Assembly: GCA_039555135.1 (NCBI GenBank)
Contig: CP114179.1
Coordinates: 992,001-1,056,000, forward strand
DNA length: 64,000 bases
DNA from: Phycisphaeraceae bacterium D3-23
GTDB lineage: Bacteria; Planctomycetota; Phycisphaerae; Phycisphaerales; Phycisphaeraceae
Direction of reading: 5' to 3'
Shown piece after piece: positions 1 to 8,931 of the stretch; the first letter of the stretch is position 1; each line of letters begins with the position of its first letter. The position numbers and the translations under genes were made by a program. The notes beneath the pieces are model-generated. The model did no database searches. It saw nothing but the letters and a program-made list of their open reading frames with translations, and had not been told where the DNA came from.

Positions 1-1
1 T

Positions 2-1528
2 CTGCCCGAAAAGCCCAACTTCTACAAATCGTCAAACAAAGACGCGCAGGAAGCCCACGAAGCCGTCCGCCCCACCGACGCGACGATCACCCCCGAGTCG
101 ATCTGCGGCGCGCTCAACGAAGAGCAGTACAAGCTCTACGATCTGATCTGGCGTCGCTTCGTCGCCTGCCAGATGGTGCCCGCGAAGTGGGACTCGACCG
201 CGATCACGATCAGGCCCGATTCCGTCGATGCACGCTTCCGCGCGACGGGGCGAACGCTCGTCTTCGACGGCTTCCTCAAGGTCATGGGCATCCCCAAGTC
301 CGACGACGTGATCCTCCCGCCGCTCGAAGAAAAGCAGCCACTCGGCCCCGTCGATCTCAACCCGACGCAGCACTTCACCAGCCCCCCGCCGCGCTACAAC
401 GAGGCCTCGCTCCAGAAGAAGCTCGAAGAAGAGGGCATCGGCCGCCCCTCCACCTACGCCGCGATCATCGGCACGATCCAGGACCGCAAGTACGTCGAGA
501 CCGTCACCCCGCGTGACCGCCGACTCCGCGCGACGGACATGGGCAAGGTCGTCACCGACATGCTCGTCAAGGCCTTCCCCAAGATCCTCGACCTGGGCTA
601 CACCCGCGAGATGGAAGCGCACCTCGACGAGATCGAATCCGAGAACAAGGATTGGCGCGAGACGCTGCGCGAGTTCTACGACCCGTTCAAGGATGCGCTC
701 GAGCACGCCCACGAGAACCTCAAGCACGCCAAGGCCGAGACCCAGCCCGCGCCCGACGACCTCAAGTGCCCCAAGTGCGGCAGCCCGACCGAGTACAAGT
801 TCGGGCGCAACGGCCGATTCCTCTCGTGTACCGCCTTCAACGTCCCGCCCGTCGAGGTCGCCCTCGAGGGCCATCCCGGCACGTGGTTCCTGCACAAAGC
901 CAAGGGCAAGGCCCGCCCCAAGGTCATGAGCGAAGACCAGAGCGAAAAGGTCAACTGGACCAAACTCGCCAAAGACGACCAGAAGACGTTTATGGCGCTT
1001 TCGGATGAAATGCCAGAACCGTGCAAGTACGCCGCGCCGATCGACGCGGAGGGGCAACCCATGGAGCCTGAGCAGACCGACATCCTGTGCCCCGACCCGC
1101 CCGAGGGCGATGGGCTGCCGATGATCAAACGCACCGGGCGCTTTGGCCCGTTCCTCGCGGCGGCGAGCTACCCGGACGTGCAGTACATCGTGAAGCTCAA
1201 CGCGAAGACCGGCGCGGTCGAGCTGCCCAAGCCCCCGCCGATGCACACCGACCTGACGTGCAGCAAGTGCGAGTCGATGCTGTACGTCCGCGACTCCAAG
1301 CGAGGCTTGTGGCTGAGTTGTTCGGCCTTCCCCAAGTGCCGTGGCCGCGAGAGCTTCGGCAAGCTGGACGAGGACGTGCAGGCCAAGCTCGAAAAGCAGT
1401 GGAAGAAGCACCTCAAAGACAACCCCCTGCCCGACATCCGCACGACCGACGGGCGGGTTTTAGAGGAAGGCGACAACTACATCCCGGTCGTCCAGGGCCA
1501 GGACGAGCCCGCGGAGGTTGGGGGATAG
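2..1528 (+). CDS. topA: DNA topoisomerase I, C-terminal part (5' end outside window)
   Basis: Type IA topoisomerase that relaxes negative supercoils through a single-strand break. The open frame enters from the left edge, so the Toprim domain and catalytic tyrosine are missing. The visible part begins at the family motif QEAHEAVRPTDAT, then EEGIGRPSTYAAII (about nt 430-470), a strong type IA signature. The C-terminal half has zinc-ribbon-like modules: CPKC at nt 766-777, and CSKC at about nt 1259-1270 followed by CSAFPKC. The first ribbon is stretched (its later cysteine side is CTAFN followed by a long insert), so it may not bind zinc normally. The stop is TAG at 1526-1528. Identification is confident; only the start is unknown. 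Confidence 0.95.
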   Translation: MPEKPNFYKSSNKDAQEAHEAVRPTDATITPESICGALNEEQYKLYDLIWRRFVACQMVPAKWDSTAITIRPDSVDARFRATGRTLVFDGFLKVMGIPKSDDVILPPLEEKQPLGPVDLNPTQHFTSPPPRYNEASLQKKLEEEGIGRPSTYAAIIGTIQDRKYVETVTPRDRRLRATDMGKVVTDMLVKAFPKILDLGYTREMEAHLDEIESENKDWRETLREFYDPFKDALEHAHENLKHAKAETQPAPDDLKCPKCGSPTEYKFGRNGRFLSCTAFNVPPVEVALEGHPGTWFLHKAKGKARPKVMSEDQSEKVNWTKLAKDDQKTFMALSDEMPEPCKYAAPIDAEGQPMEPEQTDILCPDPPEGDGLPMIKRTGRFGPFLAAASYPDVQYIVKLNAKTGAVELPKPPPMHTDLTCSKCESMLYVRDSKRGLWLSCSAFPKCRGRESFGKLDEDVQAKLEKQWKKHLKDNPLPDIRTTDGRVLEEGDNYIPVVQGQDEPAEVGG

Positions 1529-1726
1529 CGTTTTAGCGACGCGACACCCTTTGGCTCCAAGCACGTCCGCCCATCTTGGCGGTATCGCCACACACTGGTC
1601 CTTTTACGCTGCGCCCGGGTTTTGCTTCGGCCGGCGGGGCCGGCGTGGTATGCTGGGGCTCGTTTCTTTTGGGCGTTCTGCCCGGGATGATGGGTGGGCA
1701 CGGATCATCAAGCTTGGAGACAGAAG

Positions 1727-4534
1727 ATGAAACGCACGGCACTGCTCTTGGGCGCGGCGATGGTGTTTGGCTTCCCCCAGCACGCAATGGCGGGGACCGA
1801 GACCGTTGCGGTGACGGGTGAGCAGGCGGGCGGTGTACCGGCGGGGGCGGTGTTCGACGCCCTCTACGCCCCCATTCTCAACGACTTGGGCCAGGTCGCC
1901 TACAGGGCCGAGCTATTGACCGGCGCGGGTGGTGTCACGAGCGACAATGACCGAGGGATTTGGCTCGGCTCAACTCTCATCGCGCGTGAGGGGAACGAGG
2001 CGTTCCGCCCACCCAACGGTGCGGTATTTGATGACCTCTTTAGTCCTGGGGCCATCAACAATTCGGGGCAGGTCGTCTACGAGGGGTTCTTACGGATTGG
2101 GCCCGGGGGCGTCACGTTCCGTCACGACGAAGGGATCTGGATCGACTCGACACGCATCTATTCGGAGGGTGATCAGGCGGGCAATACCCCGACCGGAGCG
2201 CTTTTCAGTGCCTTCGAGGGCCCCGTGGTTAACGATGCGGGGCAGGTCGCCTATTTTGCCGAGCTAGAGATCGGTGCCGGCGGGGTCGTGAGTGGGAATG
2301 ACGTCGGCATCTGGCTGGACAACCGGGTCATCGCCCGCGAGGGCAACCAGGCCGGCGGCACGCCCGGGGCGGTATTCAGCGCTTTTAATCGGCCTGTGCT
2401 CAACAACGCGGGGCAGGTCGCCTACCGCGGCACCCTGCTGAACAATGTCGGTGGGGTCAGCAGCTTGAATAACATCGGCATTTGGCTGGACGACACGCTC
2501 ATCGCACGCGAGGGCAGCCAGGCCGGCGGCACCCCCGCCGGGGCGGTGTTTAGCGACGTTGGCAGCCCCCGCCTCAACGATGCGGGGCAGGCCGCGTATC
2601 TGGGCTCCCTGCGGACCGGCGTGGGTGGTGTGGATAGCTCGAATGACACCGGTATCTGGCGTGACAACACCCTCATCGCCCGGGAAGGCAGCCAGGCGGG
2701 TGGCGTGCTGACCGGGGCAGTGTTCGGTCACTTCTTATTCGACGATGTTGTGCTCAGCAATTCAGGACAGGTCGCGTACCGTGGCTTTCTGCAGAGCGGT
2801 GCGGGCGCTGTCACTGACGTCAATAACGCCGGCATCTGGCGGGACAGCACACTCCTCGCCCGCGAGGGCAGCCAGGCGAGCGGCACGCCGGACGGGGCGG
2901 TATTCGCCAGCTTCTCTGAGTTTGCGATCAATGACGCGGGGCAAGTCGTCTACGAAGCCCACCTGCGCAACGGCACGGGCGGGGTCGATTTCACGAACGA
3001 CGAGGGCCTGTGGATCGCCGGGACCAACGGCGAGTCGTTGCTGGTCGTCCGTTCGGGCGACACCCTGGCGGGCAGGACTGTCGGCGGTGATTTCATCTTC
3101 AGCGGTGTGCGCCTGAACAACTTCAGCCAGGTGGCGTACCACGCCCTCTTCACCAACTTCGACCGGGGCATCTTCCTCTACACCCCCGACATCCACTGGA
3201 CCCGGACGTCCTCAAACTCGTGGGATACCGCGAACAACTGGACCATCGGCCAACTCCCCGGCGACCCGCACGACGTGTTCATCGACCCCGACGTCTCGCT
3301 CACCGTCACCGGGCCCGGCGGGGATGTGAACCTGACGAACCTCACGGTCGGCGGGAACAACGGCATCGCGACGCTCTCGCTCAACGGCGGGACAATCACG
3401 GCTGAGAACGCCGTCACCGTCACCGACACCGGCGTCCTCACCGGGGACGGCGCGGTCGGCGGGGACGTGGACAACTTCGGCACGGTCTTGGCGGACAACC
3501 TCACCGTGGCCGGCACCCTGCACAACTTCAACCTCATCGCCGGCAGCGGGCGGATCAACGCCGAGGTCACCAACGACGGGCGGATCGAGGCCATCGGCAC
3601 CGCGTCCGCGCCCGCCGAGCTCCGCTTCGATGGCGAGGTCAGGAACCGGCCCGGGACCGGCCTGATCGTCAGCCGGAACAGCACGCTGCGCTTCAACGCC
3701 GGCCTCACCAATCACGGCGCACTCGCGGTCAGCTTCGGCACCTCCGACATGTTCGGCGACATCGACAACACCGGCTCCATCGTCCTCTCCGGCGGGTCCA
3801 ACACCACCTTCTACGACGACGTCACCAACAACGGCGGCATCGTCGTCGCCGCGGCCGGCAACGCGACCTCCACCGCCGTGTTCTTCGGCGATGTCTCCGG
3901 CGCGGGCTCCATCACCGGCGGGGGCAACGTCTTCCTCCACGGCGACCTGCGCCCGGGCAACAGCCCCGCCGCCGTCCACCACGACGCGCATCTCTTCCTC
4001 ATGGCCACCGCGACGACACAGATCGAGCTCGGCGGGACGACCCCCGGCAGTCAGCACGACCAGATCAACAACCTCAAATCAACAACCCTCGGCGGCACGC
4101 TCGATATCCAACTCATCAACGGCTTCGACCCTGCGCAGGGCGAAACGTTCGACATCTTCAACCTCGCAACATCATCGGGCACATTCGCGGACATATTGCT
4201 GCCGCTGCTCGATAGCGGCCTCGGCTGGCACCTGGGCAAGCTGTACACCGATGGCGAGCTGCATGTCGAGCTCGCGGGCGACCTGAACCAGGACGGCTTC
4301 GTCGGCGCGGCCGACCTCGACCTCCTGCTCGCCCACTGGGGCGAGAGCGCGCTGGCGTTCGATTACGCGGCGGGCGACGCCTCGGGCGACGGGCTGGTGG
4401 GCCAGGCCGACCTCGCGATCGTGCAGGCCAACTTCGGTGCGGGCACCCCCGGCGGGAACGTCCCCGAGCCGGGATCATTGGCCCTATTGGCCCTGGGCGG
4501 GTTTTTCCTTCGCGGTCGGCGGCGGCGCGTGTAG
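1727..4534 (+). CDS. PEP-CTERM secreted protein with NxxGxxAF-type tandem repeats
   Basis: A 935-residue exported surface protein. The start ATG at 1727 is chosen over an upstream in-frame GTG at 1694 because GGAGA lies 6 nt before it and it opens a signal peptide (MKRT..., hydrophobic core, cleavage near AMAG). Residues about 45-500 hold seven or eight tandem repeats of about 58 residues with the pattern GAVF...LN-AGQVAY...GIW---LIAREGSQAGGTP, resembling the family called NxxGxxAF / choice-of-anchor tandem repeat. A beta-rich stretch with many N-G-G turns follows, then two dockerin-like calcium loops (GDLNQDGFVGAADLD and GDASGDGLVGQADLA), then VPEPGSLALLALGG and an Arg-rich end, which is an exosortase sorting signal. 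Ligand and function are unknown. The next gene is a shorter relative. Confidence 0.85.
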   Translation: MKRTALLLGAAMVFGFPQHAMAGTETVAVTGEQAGGVPAGAVFDALYAPILNDLGQVAYRAELLTGAGGVTSDNDRGIWLGSTLIAREGNEAFRPPNGAVFDDLFSPGAINNSGQVVYEGFLRIGPGGVTFRHDEGIWIDSTRIYSEGDQAGNTPTGALFSAFEGPVVNDAGQVAYFAELEIGAGGVVSGNDVGIWLDNRVIAREGNQAGGTPGAVFSAFNRPVLNNAGQVAYRGTLLNNVGGVSSLNNIGIWLDDTLIAREGSQAGGTPAGAVFSDVGSPRLNDAGQAAYLGSLRTGVGGVDSSNDTGIWRDNTLIAREGSQAGGVLTGAVFGHFLFDDVVLSNSGQVAYRGFLQSGAGAVTDVNNAGIWRDSTLLAREGSQASGTPDGAVFASFSEFAINDAGQVVYEAHLRNGTGGVDFTNDEGLWIAGTNGESLLVVRSGDTLAGRTVGGDFIFSGVRLNNFSQVAYHALFTNFDRGIFLYTPDIHWTRTSSNSWDTANNWTIGQLPGDPHDVFIDPDVSLTVTGPGGDVNLTNLTVGGNNGIATLSLNGGTITAENAVTVTDTGVLTGDGAVGGDVDNFGTVLADNLTVAGTLHNFNLIAGSGRINAEVTNDGRIEAIGTASAPAELRFDGEVRNRPGTGLIVSRNSTLRFNAGLTNHGALAVSFGTSDMFGDIDNTGSIVLSGGSNTTFYDDVTNNGGIVVAAAGNATSTAVFFGDVSGAGSITGGGNVFLHGDLRPGNSPAAVHHDAHLFLMATATTQIELGGTTPGSQHDQINNLKSTTLGGTLDIQLINGFDPAQGETFDIFNLATSSGTFADILLPLLDSGLGWHLGKLYTDGELHVELAGDLNQDGFVGAADLDLLLAHWGESALAFDYAAGDASGDGLVGQADLAIVQANFGAGTPGGNVPEPGSLALLALGGFFLRGRRRRV

Positions 4535-4630
4535 GATGTAAGTCGCGGCTTGGCATATCCTGCTGACGATCAGGTGGATCGAGGGGGCCGTGAGAACGGA
4601 CCGATCACACCATGCTTGAGGAGAGACATC

Positions 4631-6520
4631 ATGCGACGGATTCAATCGCGCTGTAGTGCGCTGGGCTTTTCAACCTGCGCGTTGCTGCTCACGGCCGGGC
4701 CATGCCTGGCGGGGGGCTTTGGCTCACGCCTGATCGCGTTTACGGACGAGGCCGCGCCGGGCGTGCCGGGCATGGAGTTCAGCACGTTCGACGCGCCCAA
4801 CCAGTTCGACATCTATGCGGCCCCGGTGATCAACGCGGCAGGCGACCTCGCGTTCTGGGCAAACCTTAACCCCGTCGGCGGCGGCGGAGGCGGCAACGCG
4901 ATCTTCTTTGAGCACAACGGTGTGATCACGCCGCTGGCCGTCGCCGGGCAGTCGGTGCCGACGATTTCAGGTGCGACCTACGACACGGTCCTGGGGCGGC
5001 GGCTCATCATCGACCACGCGGGCGGTGTCGCGTTCAACATCCAGTACGACCACGCGGGCGGCACGGACCAGGCGATCATGGTCGGCGGCGCGGTCCCGCT
5101 CCGCACTGCGGTCCACGTCGGCCAGACTGTACCGCAGCCCGACCCGGTCTCGCTCGTCTTCGGCTGGGAGTTCAGCTCGCTGGGCTTCGGCGTCAACTTC
5201 CTCAACCCCTACAACGGCGAGCAGTTTGTCTACAACGGCGACCGCATCGCGTTCCAGGCGGCGATCACCAACCCCGACGGGCCCGGCACGCTGCAGGGCG
5301 TCTGGACCGAGCGGCCGCTAGGCGGCGGGACGCCCACAGGGCTCGGGGTCGTCGCGCGCTCCGGGGCCGACACCGACTTCAACCCGTCCGACCAACTCGG
5401 CATCAGCGCGTCGGGCGAGGTCATGTTCGTCACGAGCGTTTCCCCCGGTGACGGCGGCGCATTCAGCGCCATCGCCACCTACACCAACGACATCAGCTAC
5501 ATCGCCCAAACCGGCTCCGGTGCCGGCGGCGACATCAGCTTCACCGGCATCTCCGGGCTCCCGGGCTTCAACCAGGCCGGCCAGGCCGCCTTCGTCGCCG
5601 GGTTCAGCGACCTGCCCGACAGCAACACCGGCATCTTCAAGTCCGACGACCCCAACGGCATCATCGCCACCGAAGGCATCATCGCCAACGGCACCCCCGA
5701 CCTCTCGGGCGACGGCGTCCCCGACTTCACCTTCAACAACTTCGGCGGCGGCTCCGCCCCCCTGCTCAACGCCCAAGGCAACACCGTCTTCTGGGCCTCC
5801 GCCTCCACCCCCGACAACTCGCTGTCCCGCTCCGGGCTCTGGACCGACCGCACCGGCACCCTCACCTCCCTCCAGCCCGTCGCGCTTAACGGCGACCCCG
5901 TGCCCGGACTCGAAGCCGGCACGACCTTCAGCAACATCGCCTTCACCAATATCAACAACGTCGTCATTAACGCCAACGACGACGTCGCCTTCTTCGCGCA
6001 ATTCCGCCGGCCCGACAACTCACTGGACAGCGGACTCTTCGCCGAGGTCGACGGCGTCCTCCAACTCATCGCCGCCACCGGCGAAGAATGGGCTGTGCCC
6101 GGCGGCATCACACGCACCATCAGCGAGATCAGCTTCCTCGGCGGGTCGGGCAATCAGGACGGCCGAACCAGCGGCTTCAGCGACAACGGCGAGATCGCCT
6201 TCCGACTCCAATTCTCCGGCGGCTTCAGCGGCCTCTTCGTCGTCAACACGATGGGCTTCCTCGCCGGCGACCTCAACGGCGACGGCTTTGTCGGCGTCGA
6301 AGACCTCGACATCCTCCTCGCTAACTGGGGCAGCACCGTCGCCGCCAGTAGCCTCACGCTGGGCGACGCCTCGGGCGACGGCTTCGTCAACCAGACCGAC
6401 CTCGACATCGTCCTCAACCACTGGGGCGACGGCACCCCGCCCGGCACCGTCCCCGAACCCGCCAGCGCGGCGCTGCTCGCGCTGGGCGCGTTCGCGGTCT
6501 TGAAGCGGCGGCGACGGTAA
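4631..6520 (+). CDS. PEP-CTERM secreted protein, NxxGxxAF-type, shorter relative
   Basis: A 629-residue exported protein. The ATG at 4631 follows GAGGAGAG (4618-4625) and begins a signal peptide ending near CLAGG; an in-frame ATG at 4550 has no such context. The body contains spaced INAAGDLAFWA, FNQAGQAAFVA, LNAQGNTVFWA, INANDDVAFFA and FSDNGEIAFRL motifs, i.e. degenerate NxxGxxAF repeats with longer spacing than in the gene before it. It ends with two dockerin-like loops (GDLNGDGFVGVEDLD and GDASGDGFVNQTDLD), then VPEPASAALLALGAF and Arg/Lys residues. It lies 96 nt after a related gene on the same strand, so the two probably arose by duplication and divergence. The role at the cell surface is unknown. 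Confidence 0.85.
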   Translation: MRRIQSRCSALGFSTCALLLTAGPCLAGGFGSRLIAFTDEAAPGVPGMEFSTFDAPNQFDIYAAPVINAAGDLAFWANLNPVGGGGGGNAIFFEHNGVITPLAVAGQSVPTISGATYDTVLGRRLIIDHAGGVAFNIQYDHAGGTDQAIMVGGAVPLRTAVHVGQTVPQPDPVSLVFGWEFSSLGFGVNFLNPYNGEQFVYNGDRIAFQAAITNPDGPGTLQGVWTERPLGGGTPTGLGVVARSGADTDFNPSDQLGISASGEVMFVTSVSPGDGGAFSAIATYTNDISYIAQTGSGAGGDISFTGISGLPGFNQAGQAAFVAGFSDLPDSNTGIFKSDDPNGIIATEGIIANGTPDLSGDGVPDFTFNNFGGGSAPLLNAQGNTVFWASASTPDNSLSRSGLWTDRTGTLTSLQPVALNGDPVPGLEAGTTFSNIAFTNINNVVINANDDVAFFAQFRRPDNSLDSGLFAEVDGVLQLIAATGEEWAVPGGITRTISEISFLGGSGNQDGRTSGFSDNGEIAFRLQFSGGFSGLFVVNTMGFLAGDLNGDGFVGVEDLDILLANWGSTVAASSLTLGDASGDGFVNQTDLDIVLNHWGDGTPPGTVPEPASAALLALGAFAVLKRRRR

Positions 6521-6556
6521 CACGACGCACTTGCGCCGGCCCGTGGTACTACAGTG

Positions 6557-6835
6557 ATGGCGGTGAAGCTCAACCCCAAACGACTGCTGGTCAACGCCGC
6601 ATTCGTCGCCGTCTTCAGCGCCGTCGGCGCGGTCGGCGGCGTGCTGTACCCTTACACCGAATTGATCTTCAACGACGACCTCAGCCAACGCCAGCGCGAC
6701 CGCCACACCGACACCCTGATGACCGACGACGGCGGCAAGGCGAAGAAACGCGCGGCCTGGGGCGCGGTGTACTTGGGTGGACTCGGTACGCTGGTGTTGG
6801 TGATGCAGGCGGTGGGGCGTGAGCCCGATGCGTAG
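6557..6835 (+). CDS. small two-TM membrane protein, hypothetical
   Basis: A 92-residue protein with two predicted membrane spans: one near residues 8-30 (LLVNAAFVAVFSAVGAVGGV) and one near residues 66-85 (AWGAVYLGGLGTLVLVMQAV), separated by a charged loop rich in Arg, Asp and Lys. The start is ambiguous: GTG at 6554 and ATG at 6557 are adjacent and no clear Shine-Dalgarno precedes them. I do not recognise a family. Codon use is typical of the neighbourhood (strong third-position GC). It ends convergently to the next gene, with a large inverted repeat between them. Confidence 0.55.
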   Translation: MAVKLNPKRLLVNAAFVAVFSAVGAVGGVLYPYTELIFNDDLSQRQRDRHTDTLMTDDGGKAKKRAAWGAVYLGGLGTLVLVMQAVGREPDA

Positions 6836-6878
6836 GTGCACAATTCGGTCCGATGCCCGTGCAAGACGATTCATCGAA

Positions 6879-6979
6879 CGTGGGGCGGACATTCCTGTCT
6901 GCCATCAGGACGAAGTCCTGAGTTGGTTTCGAGCGGGGTTCAGCTACGCTGAATGGCAGACAGGAATGTCTGCCCCACG
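6879..6979. repeat. inverted repeat, 27-nt arms, between convergent genes
   Basis: Arms at 6879-6905 and 6953-6979 are complementary with a single mismatch; the loop is 47 nt. The element fills the gap between two convergent genes and could act as a two-way transcription terminator, but no T tract follows either arm. The 16 nt at 6973-6988, running out of the right arm, recur exactly at 54434-54449, inside another palindrome family. Confidence 0.8.
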
Positions 6980-7017
6980 GACGGGTTGACTCCGATTCGC
7001 GAAGATCGAACACCGCC

Positions 7018-8880
7018 TCAATCCGTGTCTTCCGAGTCCCCACCCCCGCGCAGCCGATCCCCGATCCCGCGTAGCAGGTTGCCGCCACGTTCGAGCAGTT
7101 CGCCGTCTTCGCCCAGCAGCGGCGCGAGGGCGTCGCTGTGTTCTTCGTCGATGCCGTCCAGGATACTCGCGCGCAGTTTGTCTTCGCCGAGCTGGAGGTA
7201 CTGGCCGGCGATCTGGCGTGCGCCGGCGTCCATCAGGGTCTGGACGAGCAGCTCGCGGTCGAGCGTGAGGCGCGGCGCGCCAAGATCGCCGGTGACGCCG
7301 AACTCGATGGGCAGTTTGTCGAGCGTCACGGGATCGACCTCGGGCAGCGCGACGACGGTGTCGGTGAGCCTGAGCACCATCGGCAGGTCGAGCCCGGTCT
7401 CCGACCAGCCGCCGTCGAGCGCGACCGACCAGGTCCCGCCGGTGAAGGTGGTCTGGCTGCCCAGGTCCATCGCGCCCAGCGCCGCGTCGACGCTCTGGTT
7501 GCGTAAAGCGAAGCTCAGGTCGGACGCCAGCCCGCTGCCGCGCGGGGCGAGAGTGGCGTCCAGCGCGAGAGTCTGGCCCGAGGTGTTGAGCGTGACACGC
7601 GGGCGGTCGGGCACCAGCGAAGGGTGGGTCGAGAGGTTCGTCGCGTGCAGGTCGGTCGTCTCGCCGGCCGGCCAGTCGGCGCGGATCGTGTTGATCTTGA
7701 GGTCGCGGACCAGCAGGGTCGGCGCGCCGTCGATCAGGTGCACCGCACGGACATTGGCATAGCCCATACGCTCGGCCCGGTCGCGCGCCCGGCCGCGGAT
7801 CGTCCCGCTGTCGTCGTCCTTTCCCGCCAGCCCGCGCAGGCGTTCGAGCAGGTCGCGCGCGGTCTCGAGACGGCTACGCCAGACCTTGGCGGTCTCAAAC
7901 CATTCTTCGATCGTCTTGGCCTCGCCCGTGCTGGGGGGCGGGTCGGGCGTGGGCTCGCCGATGCGTCGGCCCGGGAACTGCCGGGGGACGCCGGCCTGCG
8001 CGTCGTCGATCACGACGCTGTCGAAGGTGATGCGCTTGCGCAGCAGGTCGCTTGTCGAGATGTCGGCCGTGAGCCGGGTCGCGCGGAGCATGTCCGTATC
8101 CAGCGCGTTGGGGTCGGCGGCGGCCAGCCGCCCTACCGTCATCCTGCCCGACGCCAGGTCGATCTCCGCGTCGTCGAGATCGACCGTCGCGCCGGTAAAG
8201 CGCTGGAGCCCGTCCTGCAGCGCCCACGCGACGATCGGCCCGGAGCCGAACTGCTGTACGACAAACAGGAACCCGACCAGCAGCAGCGCGAAGACGATGC
8301 CCAGCGGGCGGACGGGGTTGCCGAACTTTTTCTGCTCCATCAGCTCGGCGTAGGACTGCTTCGCCCTACCGCCGAAGAACACCCAGGACAGCGCCTTGAC
8401 CCAGCCCTTGCCCGCCCAGTCGTGATACTTCTTTGAGTCGGTTTCGAGCTTCGCCATCTGTGTCCGGAACTTGCGGAGCATGCCCACGAGTACGACACCG
8501 AGCACCGCGCCGAGCGTTGCACCGAGCACGATACCCCCGGCCGTCGTGTAGTAGTCAAACCCCATCAACGCCGTGACAGGCGCGTTGATCAGCCAGCGGA
8601 ACAATGACTCCAAAGGCCCATCGACCAGCAGCAGCCCGAGCTGAAACGAGACGGGCAGCAGCAGATACGACAGGAGTTTCGCGAACCCGGCGGTGAGTGT
8701 CGCGACAAAGAGGTTGGCGTTGAGGACGGCCAGGAGGATGAGCAGCAGCGCGAGCCACAATGGGCCGTGCATGACGGACGGCGCAAAGCCGATCAGCCCC
8801 CCGAGCATGGCGGCGCTGATGACCTGGTACGGCTTGGCCGAGCCGCGCAGGGTCTTGCCGATTTTTCGCCAGAAGAACAT
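7018..8880 (-). CDS. membrane protein, apparent fusion of TIGR03546-like and TIGR03545-like parts
   Basis: A 620-residue inner-membrane protein. Residues about 1-150 form a multi-span DUF2062-like unit (GLIGFAPSVMHGPLWLALLL..., then further hydrophobic segments), matching my recollection of TIGR03546. After a soluble linker there is another span at about 205-225 (LGIVFALLLVGFLFVVQQFG), followed by a long AsmA-like periplasmic region with repeated 'domain-defining' beta phrases (VDLDDAEIDL, LTADISTSDLL, FDSVVIDDAQAG) that resembles TIGR03545. In other Gram-negative bacteria I know these two families as adjacent genes; here they are one frame. The AsmA-like half suggests a role in outer-membrane lipid or protein traffic, which is inference. 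AGGA lies upstream of the ATG. Confidence 0.75.
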   Translation of the reverse strand: MFFWRKIGKTLRGSAKPYQVISAAMLGGLIGFAPSVMHGPLWLALLLILLAVLNANLFVATLTAGFAKLLSYLLLPVSFQLGLLLVDGPLESLFRWLINAPVTALMGFDYYTTAGGIVLGATLGAVLGVVLVGMLRKFRTQMAKLETDSKKYHDWAGKGWVKALSWVFFGGRAKQSYAELMEQKKFGNPVRPLGIVFALLLVGFLFVVQQFGSGPIVAWALQDGLQRFTGATVDLDDAEIDLASGRMTVGRLAAADPNALDTDMLRATRLTADISTSDLLRKRITFDSVVIDDAQAGVPRQFPGRRIGEPTPDPPPSTGEAKTIEEWFETAKVWRSRLETARDLLERLRGLAGKDDDSGTIRGRARDRAERMGYANVRAVHLIDGAPTLLVRDLKINTIRADWPAGETTDLHATNLSTHPSLVPDRPRVTLNTSGQTLALDATLAPRGSGLASDLSFALRNQSVDAALGAMDLGSQTTFTGGTWSVALDGGWSETGLDLPMVLRLTDTVVALPEVDPVTLDKLPIEFGVTGDLGAPRLTLDRELLVQTLMDAGARQIAGQYLQLGEDKLRASILDGIDEEHSDALAPLLGEDGELLERGGNLLRGIGDRLRGGGDSEDTD

Positions 8881-8931
8881 GGGGCGGTTCCTGAGCCTTG
8901 TGTGCCTTCATCATAGACGCACGGCGTCGGA

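Noticed and set aside
4551-4570. Sigma-54 promoter (TTGGCATATCCTGC) before the second PEP-CTERM gene
   Set aside because: The GG and GC elements are 8 nt apart rather than the required 10.
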